A stretch of 64,000 nucleotides of DNA from Sanghuangporus weigelae. Lineage: Eukaryota > Basidiomycota > Agaricomycetes > Hymenochaetales > Hymenochaetaceae. A program made the translations under genes and the position numbers. How positions within the stretch are numbered: position 1 is the stretch's first letter; every line of letters starts with the position of its first letter. Shown here one piece after another: positions 33,968-45,956 of this stretch. The notes under the pieces were generated by a model. It had not been told where the DNA came from, searched no databases, and was given only the letters and a program-made list of their open reading frames with translations. Location of the stretch: the NCBI GenBank assembly GCA_033182465.1, contig CP137319.1:2790001-2854000 (forward strand), given 5' to 3'.

Positions 33968-35324
33968 TTAAGATTCTGAGATGCTCATTATGCGCACATA
34001 GTCAACGAGCATGCCAGTATAGATAATTGGACCAAGGTAATAAGCGTGTCCCTTGAAGTTCTCTGGAGAGGCGAGAATCATTAGAGATTGTCGTGCGAAA
34101 CTGTACACGCACACGTACCCCAGCAGCTTGCACTCAATTCAACGTCCAATCGTTTAAACTGCAAGTACAGAAACAAAAGCGTTGCTCCAAAAGAAATGAT
34201 AAAATATGGTGCACCCTGATTGTTTGCCTTACCAGCCGCAAAAAGCGCAACTAGAAAGAGCATTGCAAATGATTTCACTGCGAGGACCGTATAGCGTCCA
34301 AAAAGAACGGCTGTGGACCATATGCCGACCTTTATATCGTCTTTTCTATCTTGACACCCGTAAATTGTATCTGAGGAACGGTCAAAGAAGATCAAGGCAA
34401 TCACCATAAGACAATCCTACCGTATACCATTGTCCAGCTGGGAAATATGATATGAGTCGAGAAAAGAATCCATGAACAGAAGACGCACCACCAAAGTCCG
34501 AAAAGCATGATCAGGGTTGAGTCTGACGACCAATCACTGGTTGTCTCTCCAATTGCGTACCAAGAAACCAAATATCCGAAATTGATTGCAATCCCTAACC
34601 ATGCTTGGGGCCAGTACGTGACTCGTTTCATAAGGGGGTAAATACTGAGCCTGAATACCTTGTGAGAAAAATTAACATTAGGAAGGTTTGAAAATCGCAC
34701 ATAGGACCCATTTGGAGAATTGCAAGCCAACAGCTGAAGGGAGATCCTGTCAGTCCAGATGCTGCATTCAAGCAAGTGAAAATAATTACGTGAGATTGCT
34801 GATTTTGGAAAAGAAAAAGACTGCAATGACGAGCTGGACAACAAAGAAGACAGACGCGGAGAGCACAGAGATTCTCCCGGAAGGTAATGGTCTGATCTTG
34901 GTCCTCTCTGTGGCAATATTATGTGCGAGATTCCCAACGTAGTCAAAACACATATCACGTACCAACTGAGGCATCCAATTTGCGGTCGAATATGTCATTG
35001 ACAGTACAAACGGAAGATCTGACGACGAAGGATCCGATGAAGAATTTGGCCAGAAGGGAAAAGTATACGGCGTAAGGTGTCCGTGCTTTAAACGCAGACA
35101 TAGTTAATCCAAATGCTACACGAACGAACGAGTGAGCATATACTTGCTGTCAGGCAGCGACTACGCACCGTAGGGCCATAGAAATAAAAACCATCCGGCT
35201 GGCTAAAATGGTGTACGTCAGTTTCGAGCAGATAGCTTTCAATGTCTTTGCTCACCTTATGAATTCTCATGAGCTCTATGTAAGGACACAACTTCATGTT
35301 TAAATAGCGCAGATGAGATTTCAT
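33968..35324 (-). CDS. UbiA-family aromatic prenyltransferase
   Basis: A membrane prenyltransferase of the UbiA superfamily (COQ2/4-hydroxybenzoate polyprenyltransferase-like), which attaches an isoprenoid chain to an aromatic acid. Exons join cleanly: [12 protein letters not shown] to [11 protein letters not shown], then [19 protein letters not shown], with the first Mg-diphosphate motif NDIFDRKLD, then [31 protein letters not shown], and the second motif as [17 protein letters not shown]. The last exon reads [18 protein letters not shown] and stops at 33968. Both metal-binding motifs and about eight helices are intact. Its short N-terminus lacks the long mitochondrial leader of COQ2, and it is surrounded by tailoring genes, so a secondary-metabolite role is inferred over ubiquinone synthesis. 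Confidence 0.88.
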
Positions 35325-35990
35325 GAATATTGCAAGGCGGTATTCGATTGTAAGAATGGCCTGCTGCGTTTTAGTTCCCTGGGTGAAACAAAGTGAACGC
35401 TCATTTATAATGTATATCAGTACATATCAGTACATTTCTCGAACCACGCATAGAAGTAGACTATCAGTGAAATTGCAGGTGCCTTCTCTCGGGCAATACT
35501 TAGACACCCGTTCAGCGGCATGATGGTGATGGTCCGCACTAACGACGCGACTCTGATAAAACACATCGAAGATCACATGCACAATTTTCCATTGATTTCA
35601 GGACTCACAGGAAGTTGCACTTGCATCTCGAGTGATGGAAGCAGTCCTTGGCATATGCCTCATTTCCAGGGGCATCACATGCGGACATTCATTCGGACTA
35701 AGTATTTCAAAATGTCAGATTTTCCCTGGCTGCACATGGTACGAATGGACTTCGACCCGGTTTACGAACTTATGTCCGGACTGTGTCCAAGCCTGAGCTC
35801 AGACCTCACAAATAAAGGAGGTATTCAAGTAACGTTTTTTAGTTTCCCTGAAGTCAATCAAAACGCACTTCCGGTACTGCGGCACCCGGAAGCACCTCTG
35901 ACTGGATCCATTCGAGCCAGAAGAGCGTCCGTCTACTGCTGTTACTTCCTTCAAGACATATCAACAACTTCCTCCTCAAAGAAAACTCGA
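35325..35990. other. Divergent promoter region with an open frame
   Basis: Between the prenyltransferase and P450 starts. A plus-strand frame is open from 35520 and runs in phase into the P450 start, but its content before 35991 resembles no P450 N-terminus or other family, so it is treated as chance. It probably holds a shared regulatory region for the two divergent genes. Confidence 0.45.
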
Positions 35991-38143
35991 ATGCCCGGAA
36001 TCGTTTTCTTATACCTTTTTTGCATCGGAGTGGCTAGCGCCACGATAACCTATGTATTGCAAGGAGCGAGAGGCGGTCATACGGGCCCAAAGGGTGTGTG
36101 GATCACGGGTAACTTGAGAGACCTTTCGTCTGGTCACCAGTGGAGAAAATTCTCAGAGTGGTCGAAAGTCTTCGGTGAGTCCAGGTAGCAGAGTTCAGTT
36201 TAAGAAAACCTCGTTTGATCCCACAACCTGTGTCCAAGGCGAAATCATATATCTTAAGGTTTTTGGCCACCAGATCGTCATCCTCAACAGTCTCTCCGAC
36301 GCACTGGAGCTCATGGACAAGAATGGCGCCATATATTCCGATCGGCCACGATTGGTGTATATACATGATCTGTAGGTCTGATTTAATACGATTGTCCTTC
36401 ATATCCTAATAACTATATAGTCTCAAGATCAAATCAGTCACATTTATGCCGTATGGTTCGTCTTGGAGAATGAACCGTCGTTTGTTTCACCAATACCTGA
36501 GTGCACGGGCACTTGGTGAGCTTCGAACGTATCAGACAATGTGTGTACGAGAACTGCTGGTAGACCTTCTGGAAAGTGAAGACTTCTGGGGTGAAATCAC
36601 AAAGTACCGCCTGTTTCTTGCACTTGACTCCTCATCGACACTGCTGATGGATATCAAGGTACTCTACATCCTTGATTCTTTGAACCACTTATGGTTATGA
36701 ACGGTCTTCAGATAATGGAAAGCTTATTGAAATGAATGTTTCCGCCGACAAAGTGATATTCGGTCCTGGTCCACCAGGCGCGACAGCCGTTGACGTTTTC
36801 CCGTTGTGTAAGCAGTAAGTATTTATAGGAATCTGAGACTTGCTAATAGCTCTTGCTAGTACGCTTCATCCCGTCGTGGATGCCCGGTGGTTCATTGAAA
36901 CAGTTCGCATTTAGAAACAGGGTAGCTCTATGGGAAGTCTCAAATCGTCCTTATGAACTGGTTAAGGAAGAATGGGTAAATGTTCCTGGTTTGTGATCTA
37001 TGCATATCGTCAACTTATCATTTGCATCAGGCCTCCGGGAACGCGAGACCGTGTCTTCTTACTCGCATGCTAGACGACTCGAAATCAGCTGATGAGTCGC
37101 ATTATCAAACGATCAGAGACGTCTGCGCTTCCATGTACAGAGGTATGTAATGACACGTAAGACTGATTTACTGTCCTCTGATAAGGGATGCTTCCTATAG
37201 CGACAGTAGGGACGGTATGTCAATGAATCATCCAAGAGAAGAATGGGGTTGATACCTGCTTGACAGTCTTCTGCCATTATCTACGTATTTATTCTTGCGA
37301 TGCTTCTCCACCCACATGCCGCAAGAAAGGCACAAAAGGAGCTGGATAGTGTCTTACAGCAAAACCGTTTGCCTGGGCACGAAGATAAGGACTCTCTCCC
37401 TTATATTGATTGCATTCTGAAAGAATGCATGCGGTAAGCATTGCGGACAAAGCAGCTTATTCATTTCTCAATACACAATTTATTTCAGGTGGAGACCACC
37501 AGCGCCACTCGGTAAGTTACGCTTCCATCGCTGAAACTGCTCCGGTCAGAAATATTTGTATAGGGATGGCACATCGCGCGATGGAAGCTGGGAACTTGGC
37601 AGGAAAGCGCATTCATAAGGGGTCGATAATTCTTCCCAACATCTGGTATGCACGGTCTTCTCGGACATCAAGTTGAGATTACAACGCTCCCAGGCACATG
37701 ATGCATGATACGAAGAACTATGAAGGACCTGATGTATTCAATCCTGATCGATTCATGGGGAATTCCCCAGCTATGGATCCAAGTATTGCTATCTTTGGTT
37801 TCGGAAGACGGTACAAGTCTTGCCATGATATGTTCTTCACACACTTAACTCCGATCCAGCATTTGTCCAGGACGTTTCTTTGCGGAATCGAATCTTTGGC
37901 TGGTCATGGCGAGCATTCTTGCCGCATTCGATATCTCTCCGGAGTTGGATGAGAAGGGTCGAGAAATATTACCAGACAGTGAAAATTTCACGCCTCATTT
38001 GATCAGGTATGAGATATAGGTAGAGTTCCCTTGGACACAATGCTTACATTATCTGCTCAAGCTTTCCGATTAAGTTTCCTTGCAAATTCTCTCTTCGCAT
38101 CTCCGAGAGTCTTTTGCATGTTGAAAGCACACAGTCCTCATGA
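35991..38143 (+). CDS. Cytochrome P450 (OrdA/CYP64-like)
   Basis: A P450 of the large Agaricomycete group often annotated O-methylsterigmatocystin oxidoreductase-like. The start at 35991 gives an N-terminal anchor (VFLYLFCIGVASATITYVL), then GPKGVWITGNLRDLSS, WSKVFG joined to GEIIYLKVFGHQIVILNS, and VTFMPYGSSWRMNRRLFHQ in the C-helix. ExxR is KECMRWRPP near 37420-37490. The haem loop FGFGRR-ICPGRFF is restored by an intron near 37811-37859, and the last exon ends at 38143. The I-helix reads ATVGT-VSSAIIYVFILAMLLHP across an intron: the usual [AG]GxDT motif is replaced, with Gly at the acid position. About ten introns. It is divergent from the prenyltransferase, so it probably oxidises the same product. 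Confidence 0.85.
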
Positions 38144-39294
38144 GAGGGCGTTCATTATAATTCTAAGACACAGACACCGGCCATACTTATTTCGCGTCCT
38201 GTAATAAACAGCTGTACACATACTAAAGCCGTAGGTTTTGTTCGTTACTTCAGTTCTCCCGTCGTTTTCAGAATTGCTGCTTCTATTCGAATGGTTTTCT
38301 GGATCTCGGGATCATTCCTAAAAGCTTCGCACGAGAGAGAGTTTTCATAATGGCGTATCTTTAGACTGGCATAGTTGATGGCAAATGTCTCAGATGAGTG
38401 CCGAAAGGTGTCAAGGCGGTCCTATTGCTAATATTTCAAAAAACTAGCTGTGTAAGTACTATGAAGGTTCTGCCAGTGAGAATCTTCTCGTTCCATCATC
38501 CTTCTTTTCTGGATTTCTCGTCGTCTACGTGAGCTTGCACGGCGGTATTTTTCCGGGTTATTGGTAAATCCTCATCTCTCGGAAGAAGCGGTTAAATGCT
38601 TGGGAAGGGATGTAGAAACGTCTCCCAAGTTGCAGAAAATTACCTGATGGCTCTTTAGTCAAAGAGACAAGAACAAGTCATGAGTCACCGCCCAATTGAA
38701 ACTGCAAGTTACCACGAATCGATAGGTCTTAAATCACGATACTGAGCGGATTGCGATCTGGACCAGTGCATGATAGGGAAACGGAGGCCATTTCTCTGTC
38801 GACAAGACAAAATTACGGTACTTCGGTGCCATGGGATACAGCGACACAGCAAGTGATTGACCTGACGGTGTTATGTTTAGCAAGTGATCCCAATGCGTCC
38901 ATTCGCACCCAGACTTCTCAAAAATTGACAATAAAAACTTCATATCAATGAAATTCGGCTAATTCATCGTGGTAGCGTATTCCTTCAAGCTGCCCTATAC
39001 AATGGACCCGGGAAACCTCGTCAGAACTATTGCAGATACTCTTGTATTTCCTCGGACCATCGTATTTGAAATCAATAAGAATAAGCATGAGAACCCGTGG
39101 TGGAGGAAAGTAGAGATATAACGTTTCGCAATACATATAGCATCAACATAGGAGATAAAATAAACACCGCATTCAGTCTCACACACACTAGTTCAGACAT
39201 GTTGTGATTGCCCCAAAGAGAAGTATGAAGCAATGCATTACTCAATGAGAGACGAAAGCTCCACAAGACATGATTGTTACAATTGAATGGTAAG
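38144..39294. other. Intergenic, no gene seen
   Basis: This 1.15 kb lies between two convergent 3' ends. There are only short frames; antisense pairs around 38734-38951 are mutually overlapping and unrecognised. Confidence 0.45.
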
Positions 39295-40637
39295 TCATCT
39301 GTTCTGCGTGAACGACGCCTTTCCGGTACTCATCGAATCGCCATCACCAGAAGGCAGCCCCACTGTCTCTCCAAGGTCGTTCTTCACGGTTGTGGACTGG
39401 GCAAGGTGAACTACGAGGGGCTGGAGCGGGACCTGGTGAGGATGCACGTGGGAATCTGCGGCTTCATTACGAGCCCTCGATGAAGGCAAGCTTTTTGACG
39501 AGGATATTCCCAAGCTCATGCGAACGATGATCATTAAGAATGTTATCGCCTTCGTAACAAGCGTAAACCACATGCTCAAGGGATAGATGCGGCAACGTAC
39601 TATTATCTGAGGCATCATATCCAGTACGATATAATGTCCCCATGACCCACTTAGATATGCCGCCATCAGCGAAATAAGCGAAACTGAATATACAGCAGCC
39701 GACTCGACTACGATTGCGATAACAGGAGAGAGACTGTGACGCCAAGGTGCACTTCTGAGCTGACGGCCCGTCCACCAAATCCGGAACGCAATGAACGCTT
39801 TGAGGGTCAAGCGAAGTGCTGTGAGAATATTGTACTGACTTCAAATTACGGACTGACCAGTGCAGCTTGCATTCGTAAACAATGTTAGAGAAAATATTGA
39901 GACGATCCACCGCTTTAGCTGTGGGATGAATATCAGCGTGCTTGGAGAAACGCGAGCGGCTGCAATGTTTCCAAACACTGCGCAAACTAGAGAGCCGCAC
40001 ATATGATCGTTAGCGAAGAAAAGGGCGCTACCTCAGGAAAAAACATCACACCTGTGCTAGCAGTCAAGAGCACTCCAGCGGGAATGAGCAAGCGGAAGTC
40101 GCGCCCCCAGACGATAATAGACGATAAATCTTGATGGTGGAAGTCAGTTATGCTTCCATACCATCGTTTAATACCTTATCTGACAATGAACGTATCTCCA
40201 AGCAGCGTCTGTAAGAGGTACATGTTTATCTTCGCAAGATAAACTGCATTAGACGAATCCAAAAAGTAGTCTTCGGCACTTTCGCTGTTGTCCGATAGTC
40301 TGATGAAGGCAAAAACAGCTCTTCATGCGTTGATTGAGACATGCTTCCATGGAACATATCACTTGAAAAATCGCAACTGAGTTCATCTCAACACTCACCA
40401 CGAATGCAATGCAGTACATTAGGACGGAGACAGCCAAGGCTGGTTTGTTCAACGGCCTGGTGTCATTCCTCTTGAAGGTCATTGTGTAAACAGCCGTAAC
40501 AAATAGCGCCGTAAGTATCCCTGTGTTAGATATCAGAGAAAGTCGATATTAATCTGGTGAAGAGGATAGTACATACCAAACAGCATGGATTCAACAATGA
40601 TTGCCAGGAGGGAGGCTTCATTGAGACTAATTGACAT
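39295..40637 (-). CDS. Seven-helix Agaricomycete membrane protein
   Basis: A predicted seven-transmembrane protein of the same style as the gene at 23428. The start at 40637 (MSISLNEASLLAII) joins ESMLF to GILTALFVTAVYTMTF. Further helices are PALAVSVLMYCIAFV, LLQTLLGD, SSIIVWGRDFRLLIPAG, WIVSIFSLTLFTN, LTLKAFIAFRIWW and the PVIAIVVESAAVYSVSL block that matches PYVSIAAMIVESSMFY in the paralogue. The C-terminal tail is hydrophilic with SPGDG-like repeats and ends at 39295. About eight introns. It starts about 740 bases from AFR1 on the opposite strand, so the two may share a promoter. Its function is unknown. Confidence 0.72.
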
Positions 40638-41379
40638 TCTTTAAGCAAGAGCTGCAAGCGCTACGACTAGAATGATGCTGAAAGAAAGGAGACTCGTAGA
40701 AACGGCTAGTTACTGTTTTCAGAGCATTAGACGACTCAAATATATGAACAATCTTCAGTTGATGGGATCAGATGTGCGAAGAGGACTTCCCAACTTTTCG
40801 GAGCGGTGGGAAAGGCTTCGGCTAATCTCGTTCTCATCTTCCGGGAGGATTTGAGTTGAAGTGCCGACCTGACAGATCCAGAGACGACAGAGGCTGGCGA
40901 TGTGTAAATGGTGGCGTGAGAAAAGTACAACTTTGGCAAATATGCAACAACGCGGTCGCGTCCAATTCGAATCAAACTTGCATATCCAAAAGCAGGCCCG
41001 CGGCACCATGGGCTTCTCGGTCCTTCATATTTATGTCATTCATAATGACAGTTGATCGAGACCTGGCCCGAGATCATGCTTCCGCTGTGATTGCGGTCGC
41101 GCTCAATCTTCTTCATCGTTCTTGTGCATCGTCAGAATATCGATGAATTTGAAATCTCGGAGACTTAGATAGATATCCGAAGCCCCTCGGGGACAGTCGA
41201 CTGGCTCGATTCGGTGGTGCATGTGAGCATGGTGCAGGGTTTGGGCAAGATCAAAGTCTTCCTAACTCGATGCAGACGAGGTTCTTAAACGGCGGGGTGG
41301 AACGCTGAACGTAGACCTACTCCGAGCTCCCCAGAAGTATTGTTTAAACCACATCAATACATCCCAACTCAATCCTGCA
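40638..41379. other. Divergent intergenic region
   Basis: Between the membrane-protein start and the AFR1 start. Several short antisense frames overlap here without recognisable content. It is probably a bidirectional promoter; no clear TATA or operator was identified. Confidence 0.4.
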
Positions 41380-44300
41380 ATGCAAGTAGAACTGACTCGC
41401 ACCCCGTTCAAGCGGCCTCCTTTGGATGGCTCTTTAACCGTGCCCGAATTATACGACTGGAATTACGAACATAACAAGGATTATCCACTTTTCGTCTATG
41501 AGGATGGTCCAGGAACTTTGCGAACCATTTCTATGGGACAGGGGGTGCAGGGAATGCATCGAGCCACGCTGTTGATACGCCAGGAATTTCCTGAGTTAGT
41601 TCAGGAAGAGGACCAGACTGGACAGCCGGTGATCGCCATACTGGCAGCCTCAGGTATGATCTTCCAGCATGTTTCCGCTTAGCTCAGATCAACTGAAGAA
41701 AAATTGGCAGATGCAGTGACATTCTTTTGTACACTCATTGGAACCTTAAGGACTGGAGTTGCTATATTCTTGATTTCGCCTCGTAACACTCCTCAAGCAA
41801 TTTCCTTCCTCCTTTCCCAGACGAAACCCATTGGCATCATAGTCTCCTCAGAGTCATGGATTCAACAACTCGCGGACAATTCACTGAAGCTTTCGGCGCA
41901 AGTTTCACTACGAAGGGTCAACATGCCAACTTTCGAAGATCTCTTTCCAGTAATGGGCTTCGACCTTAATTTCCGAACTGTAGAGTCTGCGAGTCTGAGA
42001 ATGAGCACACCCGCAATAATATATCATTCATCAGGTGAGCATCTGTCTGAACTGATAGAGGTTGGTATTGATTACAATCTTCTTTGGAGGAACGGCCTCT
42101 TTTCCCAAGCCCATCGCTTGGACACATCAAGCTTTATATTGGGTTTCAATCATTCCATGTGAGTTCACGGTAAATTCTCTGATTGATTATGAATAGACTG
42201 ATAATCCACCATTTGCTTATCGAAAGTCTCCGGGGAAAGTGATGTACCTGGCTCTATTATGGGCTGTCACTGTGTGCCCTTCTTCCATGCTATGAGCGGA
42301 CTCCCGCTGACCGTTCCAGTTTGTTTAATTGCGTTAACTTTGCCTCTCTATGCTAATTCGAGACAGGCAACCGCTGGACTAATTCTCGCCGTGTTTAAAC
42401 CACAGACACCGGCTATAGTTCCAAACCCAGTAAATGTCTTTGAGGGCAGCTTAGCTACGAAAGCGGAATATCTACTGAGTCCCCCAACGTTTTTTGAGGT
42501 TGGTGCTTTTCCCAGTGAATTACTAGGGCCCTTGCACTGAGTTTATCTCTCCGAAGCATTGGTCTCAGACTCCCAAATGTGTTGACGAGATGTCGAAGAT
42601 GAAAGGAATTGTACTGAGTTTCATAATCTCATTCTGCTTCTTTGCTAAGATTGCGCTAGGTATTCGGAGGTGGTCCTCTCGCGAAACACGCCGGTGATCT
42701 ATTGGCATCAGAAGGAGTCAATGTATTCCAAATCTATGCATCGTAAGACGTCGTTGGTGTTTTAAGAGGATCGTGCTAAAGATTAAAGCAGGACCGAGAC
42801 ACTTCTCTTGAGCGAGTTTCTACCAAGTTCATTCATATTTCTTTATATATATATATATATTGTTTCTAATACGGAATAGAGAACCCTGGTATGGAGTGGC
42901 AGTATTTCAGATTTAATCCTAACAGGAAAATCTACCTTGAACCATTCGGGGATAACCAATTCAGAGTGGTAGTTGTGGTGAGTGTCGATCATATCGTGTC
43001 TCGACGAACGTTCATTTCTGTTATGAAATGTGAAGGCTACGGAGAACTACCGACCACTTGTTATAAACACAACGGTAGATGGAGTGGACGCTTACGCAAC
43101 AGATGATTTAGTGTCGCCGCACCCGTCAGAGAAAGATCTTTTCAAAGTGGTTGGGAGAGCTGATGCACAGATCATCCATTCAAACAGCGAGAAAACAAAT
43201 CCAGGGCCACTTGGTAAGGATTCAGAAAACGGCTTGCAATGGTATGTTGATCGCAGTTTAGAGACAATCCTTGACCAAGACTCCAATATCGACAAAGCGA
43301 TTATCTTTGGGAGAGGCCGCTTCCAATGTGGAGTGCTAATTCAGCCAAGCAAGTTGCATTCGATCAATCCATCCGACGCATCTGCAGTCGCGAAATTCCG
43401 AAATATGATATGGTACGCTTTCTCCGAATTCCTAGTACTCGTATTGACTCTGTACAGGCCAACAGTCCACAAGGTTAACTCACATGCACCAAGTCATTCT
43501 CGGATATTCAAAGAGGTGACATTTTCCGCGAAAAGAACTTGGACTTAACTTATACTGCCTTCTAAAATATAAAGATGATATTAGTCGTCTCCCCGGACAA
43601 ACCCTTCGAGTACACTGCAAAGGGGACTCTACGACGCCAAACAGTCCTAGAAGAGTACTCATCAGAGATCAACGCGATGTATGATGCAGTTAATGAAAGT
43701 GCTCAACCAGAGATCGATACGCCCGAAGATTGGTCACGTTCATCAGTCCTTCGGTTAACAAGAACTGTTATTGAGCAAATCATGAAGAAGCAAGCGGATG
43801 GACTAGGAGACGATGATGATATGTTTGAACACGGTCTTGATAGGTACGTCATCTCCAATATACTTTGTTTAGTACGCTCCTGATATTTTTTGACACCAGC
43901 CTTCAAGCCACTTGGGTTCGCAATACCTTTGTAAGGATCCTCAGAGAATCGCACGGAAATCTCGTTCACAACCTTTCAACCAACTTCGTGTATGATCATC
44001 CGACGATGAGTGCGATTTCGGACCATATATATGCCATTATCACCAGAGATGTACGCTCCGGAAGCAAGGAACACGGTGCAGTGCAGAAGGAACTGTTGAC
44101 ATTAGCTAGAAAATATACGGGTCCACTTCCAGAGTTTACTGCTACTCCGAGAGCATGCCCTCCTTCACGTGTCGTATTAATCACTGGGAGCACTGGCTCA
44201 TTTGGATCAAACTTGCTGGCTAAGCTCTTACAGAGTGACTCTGTCAAACTCGTATTCGTACTGTCCAGACCTTCACCAGACGGTACGGTGGACCAAAGAC

Positions 44301-45481
44301 TCGTCAAGGCCTTTGAAAAAGAAGGGTTGAATGTCGATTTATTGGGTAGCAGCAATCTCAGACTCCTCGAAGGCGATGCGAGTAAAACTGGCTTGGGGAT
44401 CAGTATAGATCAGTATAACGAGGTACGAACATATGCCGTAGTGTGGCATGCGCGTAGCTGATACCATTCTAGCTCTTGTCGTCTGTGACACATGTCATCC
44501 ACAATGGTGAGGTATACTCGGCAACGCAGGCGACGTACTAATACAGCACTTTTACTTAGGATGGAGAGTCAATTTTAAGAATGCCGTCAGTTCGTTTGAA
44601 AGTAATATCCGAAGTGTCAGGAACTTCGTCGACTTCTGCCTTCATTGTAAAGGCGTCCTCCCAGCTCGCCTTATTTTCATTAGTTCAATTGGTATTTTCC
44701 GAAGGAGTGAGTCGTTACACATAAGAGGAATATGTTTTCGATTAACATAATCACTCTTCAGACTCTTCGGACACAATCGAACCGGAGGAGCCACTAGGGA
44801 TAGAGAACGTGAGCCTTGAATCTGGCTATGGGCAATCGAAATGGATTTCCGAGGAGATATTACATGAAGCAAGTAGGAACTCCGCCTCTAGAATCACGAT
44901 TATCCGTCCTGGTCAAATCACTGGATCTTCGGGCTCATGGAACGAGCATGAATGGTTCCCTAGCCTGATCAAGTCTAGCATCTTTCTCAACAAACTTCCT
45001 GCCATGGACGGAGTGAGTGATCGACGCACCACGAATCTTAATTTTGCTTACATTTCCAAAGGATATCTCCTGGATTACATCAGACGTCGCAGCTGGTGCC
45101 GTTCTCGATATGCTCGACTGCAAAGAATGCATCCTGCATCTTGTACATCCTCGGCCAGTCAAATGGTCTCAAGTTATCGCTTGTTTCTCGAAGGCGCTTG
45201 ACATTCCGACAGTGGCACCAGAGGTGTGGATCGACGCGTTGGAGCGATCGACGAGTCTAGAGAACCTTGATGAAGGACAAACGATTCTGGATGACAATCC
45301 CGCATCACGCTTGTTGAAATTATTTAGCTCTTTGATGAGAGAAAAGAGTACGAAGTTCGAGCCAAGACTCGCCAGCGAGAAGGCGCAGAAAATTTCGAAC
45401 GTTCTGCGAAACGCTGAGTCACTAAACGAAAGAAACGTTGAGGCTTGGATTTCAAAGTGGAAGCACACGGGGTTTCTGTAA
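41380..45481 (+). CDS. Adenylate-forming reductase AFR1 (A-T-R, NRPS-like)
   Basis: A non-canonical NRPS-like reductase: adenylation, carrier and NAD(P)H-dependent reductase domains, which activate a carboxylic acid, load it on a phosphopantetheine arm and release it as an aldehyde. A domain, about 41380-43690: start MQVELTRTPFKRPP; A3 region SSGEHLSELIE (P-loop lost); VFGGGPLAKHAG; A5 YASTE across an intron; A10 lysine in TAKGTLRR. Carrier domain: FEHGLDSLQATW, the modified Ser restored by an intron near 43842-43907. Reductase domain: ITGSTGSFGSNLL (Rossmann), SSVTHVIHNGW, FISSIGIF, catalytic YGQSK, RPGQITG. It ends in WISKWKHTGFL. About 13 introns. Apart from the A3 region no break was seen. 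Confidence 0.87.
42844..42861. repeat. (TA)n microsatellite in AFR1
   Basis: A pure TA run lies just before the acceptor that joins to the NPGMEWQYFRF exon, so it is probably within an intron of AFR1. Confidence 0.85.
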
Positions 45482-45745
45482 AGGGTCTTGGAAATGGTTC
45501 TTCTGATTCAATATGCTTAAGAGTACTACTGTACAGTAAGTACATTGTTGCACAAGTCCGAGTCTCCTCAAGAGTCCCAGACCAGAACTTACCTTCGTTC
45601 CCACAACGTCGTGCGGCAATTGACTGACTGATTGAATGGACACCTTCGGCATGGGGACTAGCCCTGCCGTCTCATCTGTCTTATTTTAAATACGCTACGT
45701 CAAGTTACTCCTATCTTTATAAATCTAGGTGTTCTCTTGTAACGC

Positions 45746-45956
45746 TTGAGCGAGTCGTCGAACAAGTATGTCTTCTTAAGCCAACCCGTCTTCTCAATGT
45801 GCCTTCATACTTCCTATCACAAAGGAGAAGTGGTTCTTATTGAGAACCACCCTGTTGTTCAGCCTCCGAAATTTGAACCTGGCCAATGTCTTGTGAAGTT
45901 GAGTCATTCGGGTGTATGCCACACAGATCTTGGAATACGACAAGATCACTACTCTG
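45746..45956 (+). pseudogene. Zinc alcohol dehydrogenase, N-terminal fragment
   Basis: Only the start of a fungal zinc-dependent alcohol dehydrogenase remains: GEVVLIENHPVVQPPKFEPG, QCLVKLSHSGVCHTDLG, including the first catalytic-zinc Cys and the CHTDL motif of the GroES-like domain. An ATG at 45766 is followed after two codons by a stop, and the homologous frame is shifted from it, so the 5' end is also damaged. The fragment ends abruptly where the inverted esterase duplication begins (about 45957). It may once have been a tailoring enzyme of the surrounding cluster. Confidence 0.75.

Noticed and set aside
35520-35990. Open frame joined in phase to the P450 start
   Set aside because: The sequence before 35991 matches no P450 N-terminus, while the Met at 35991 starts a proper membrane anchor.
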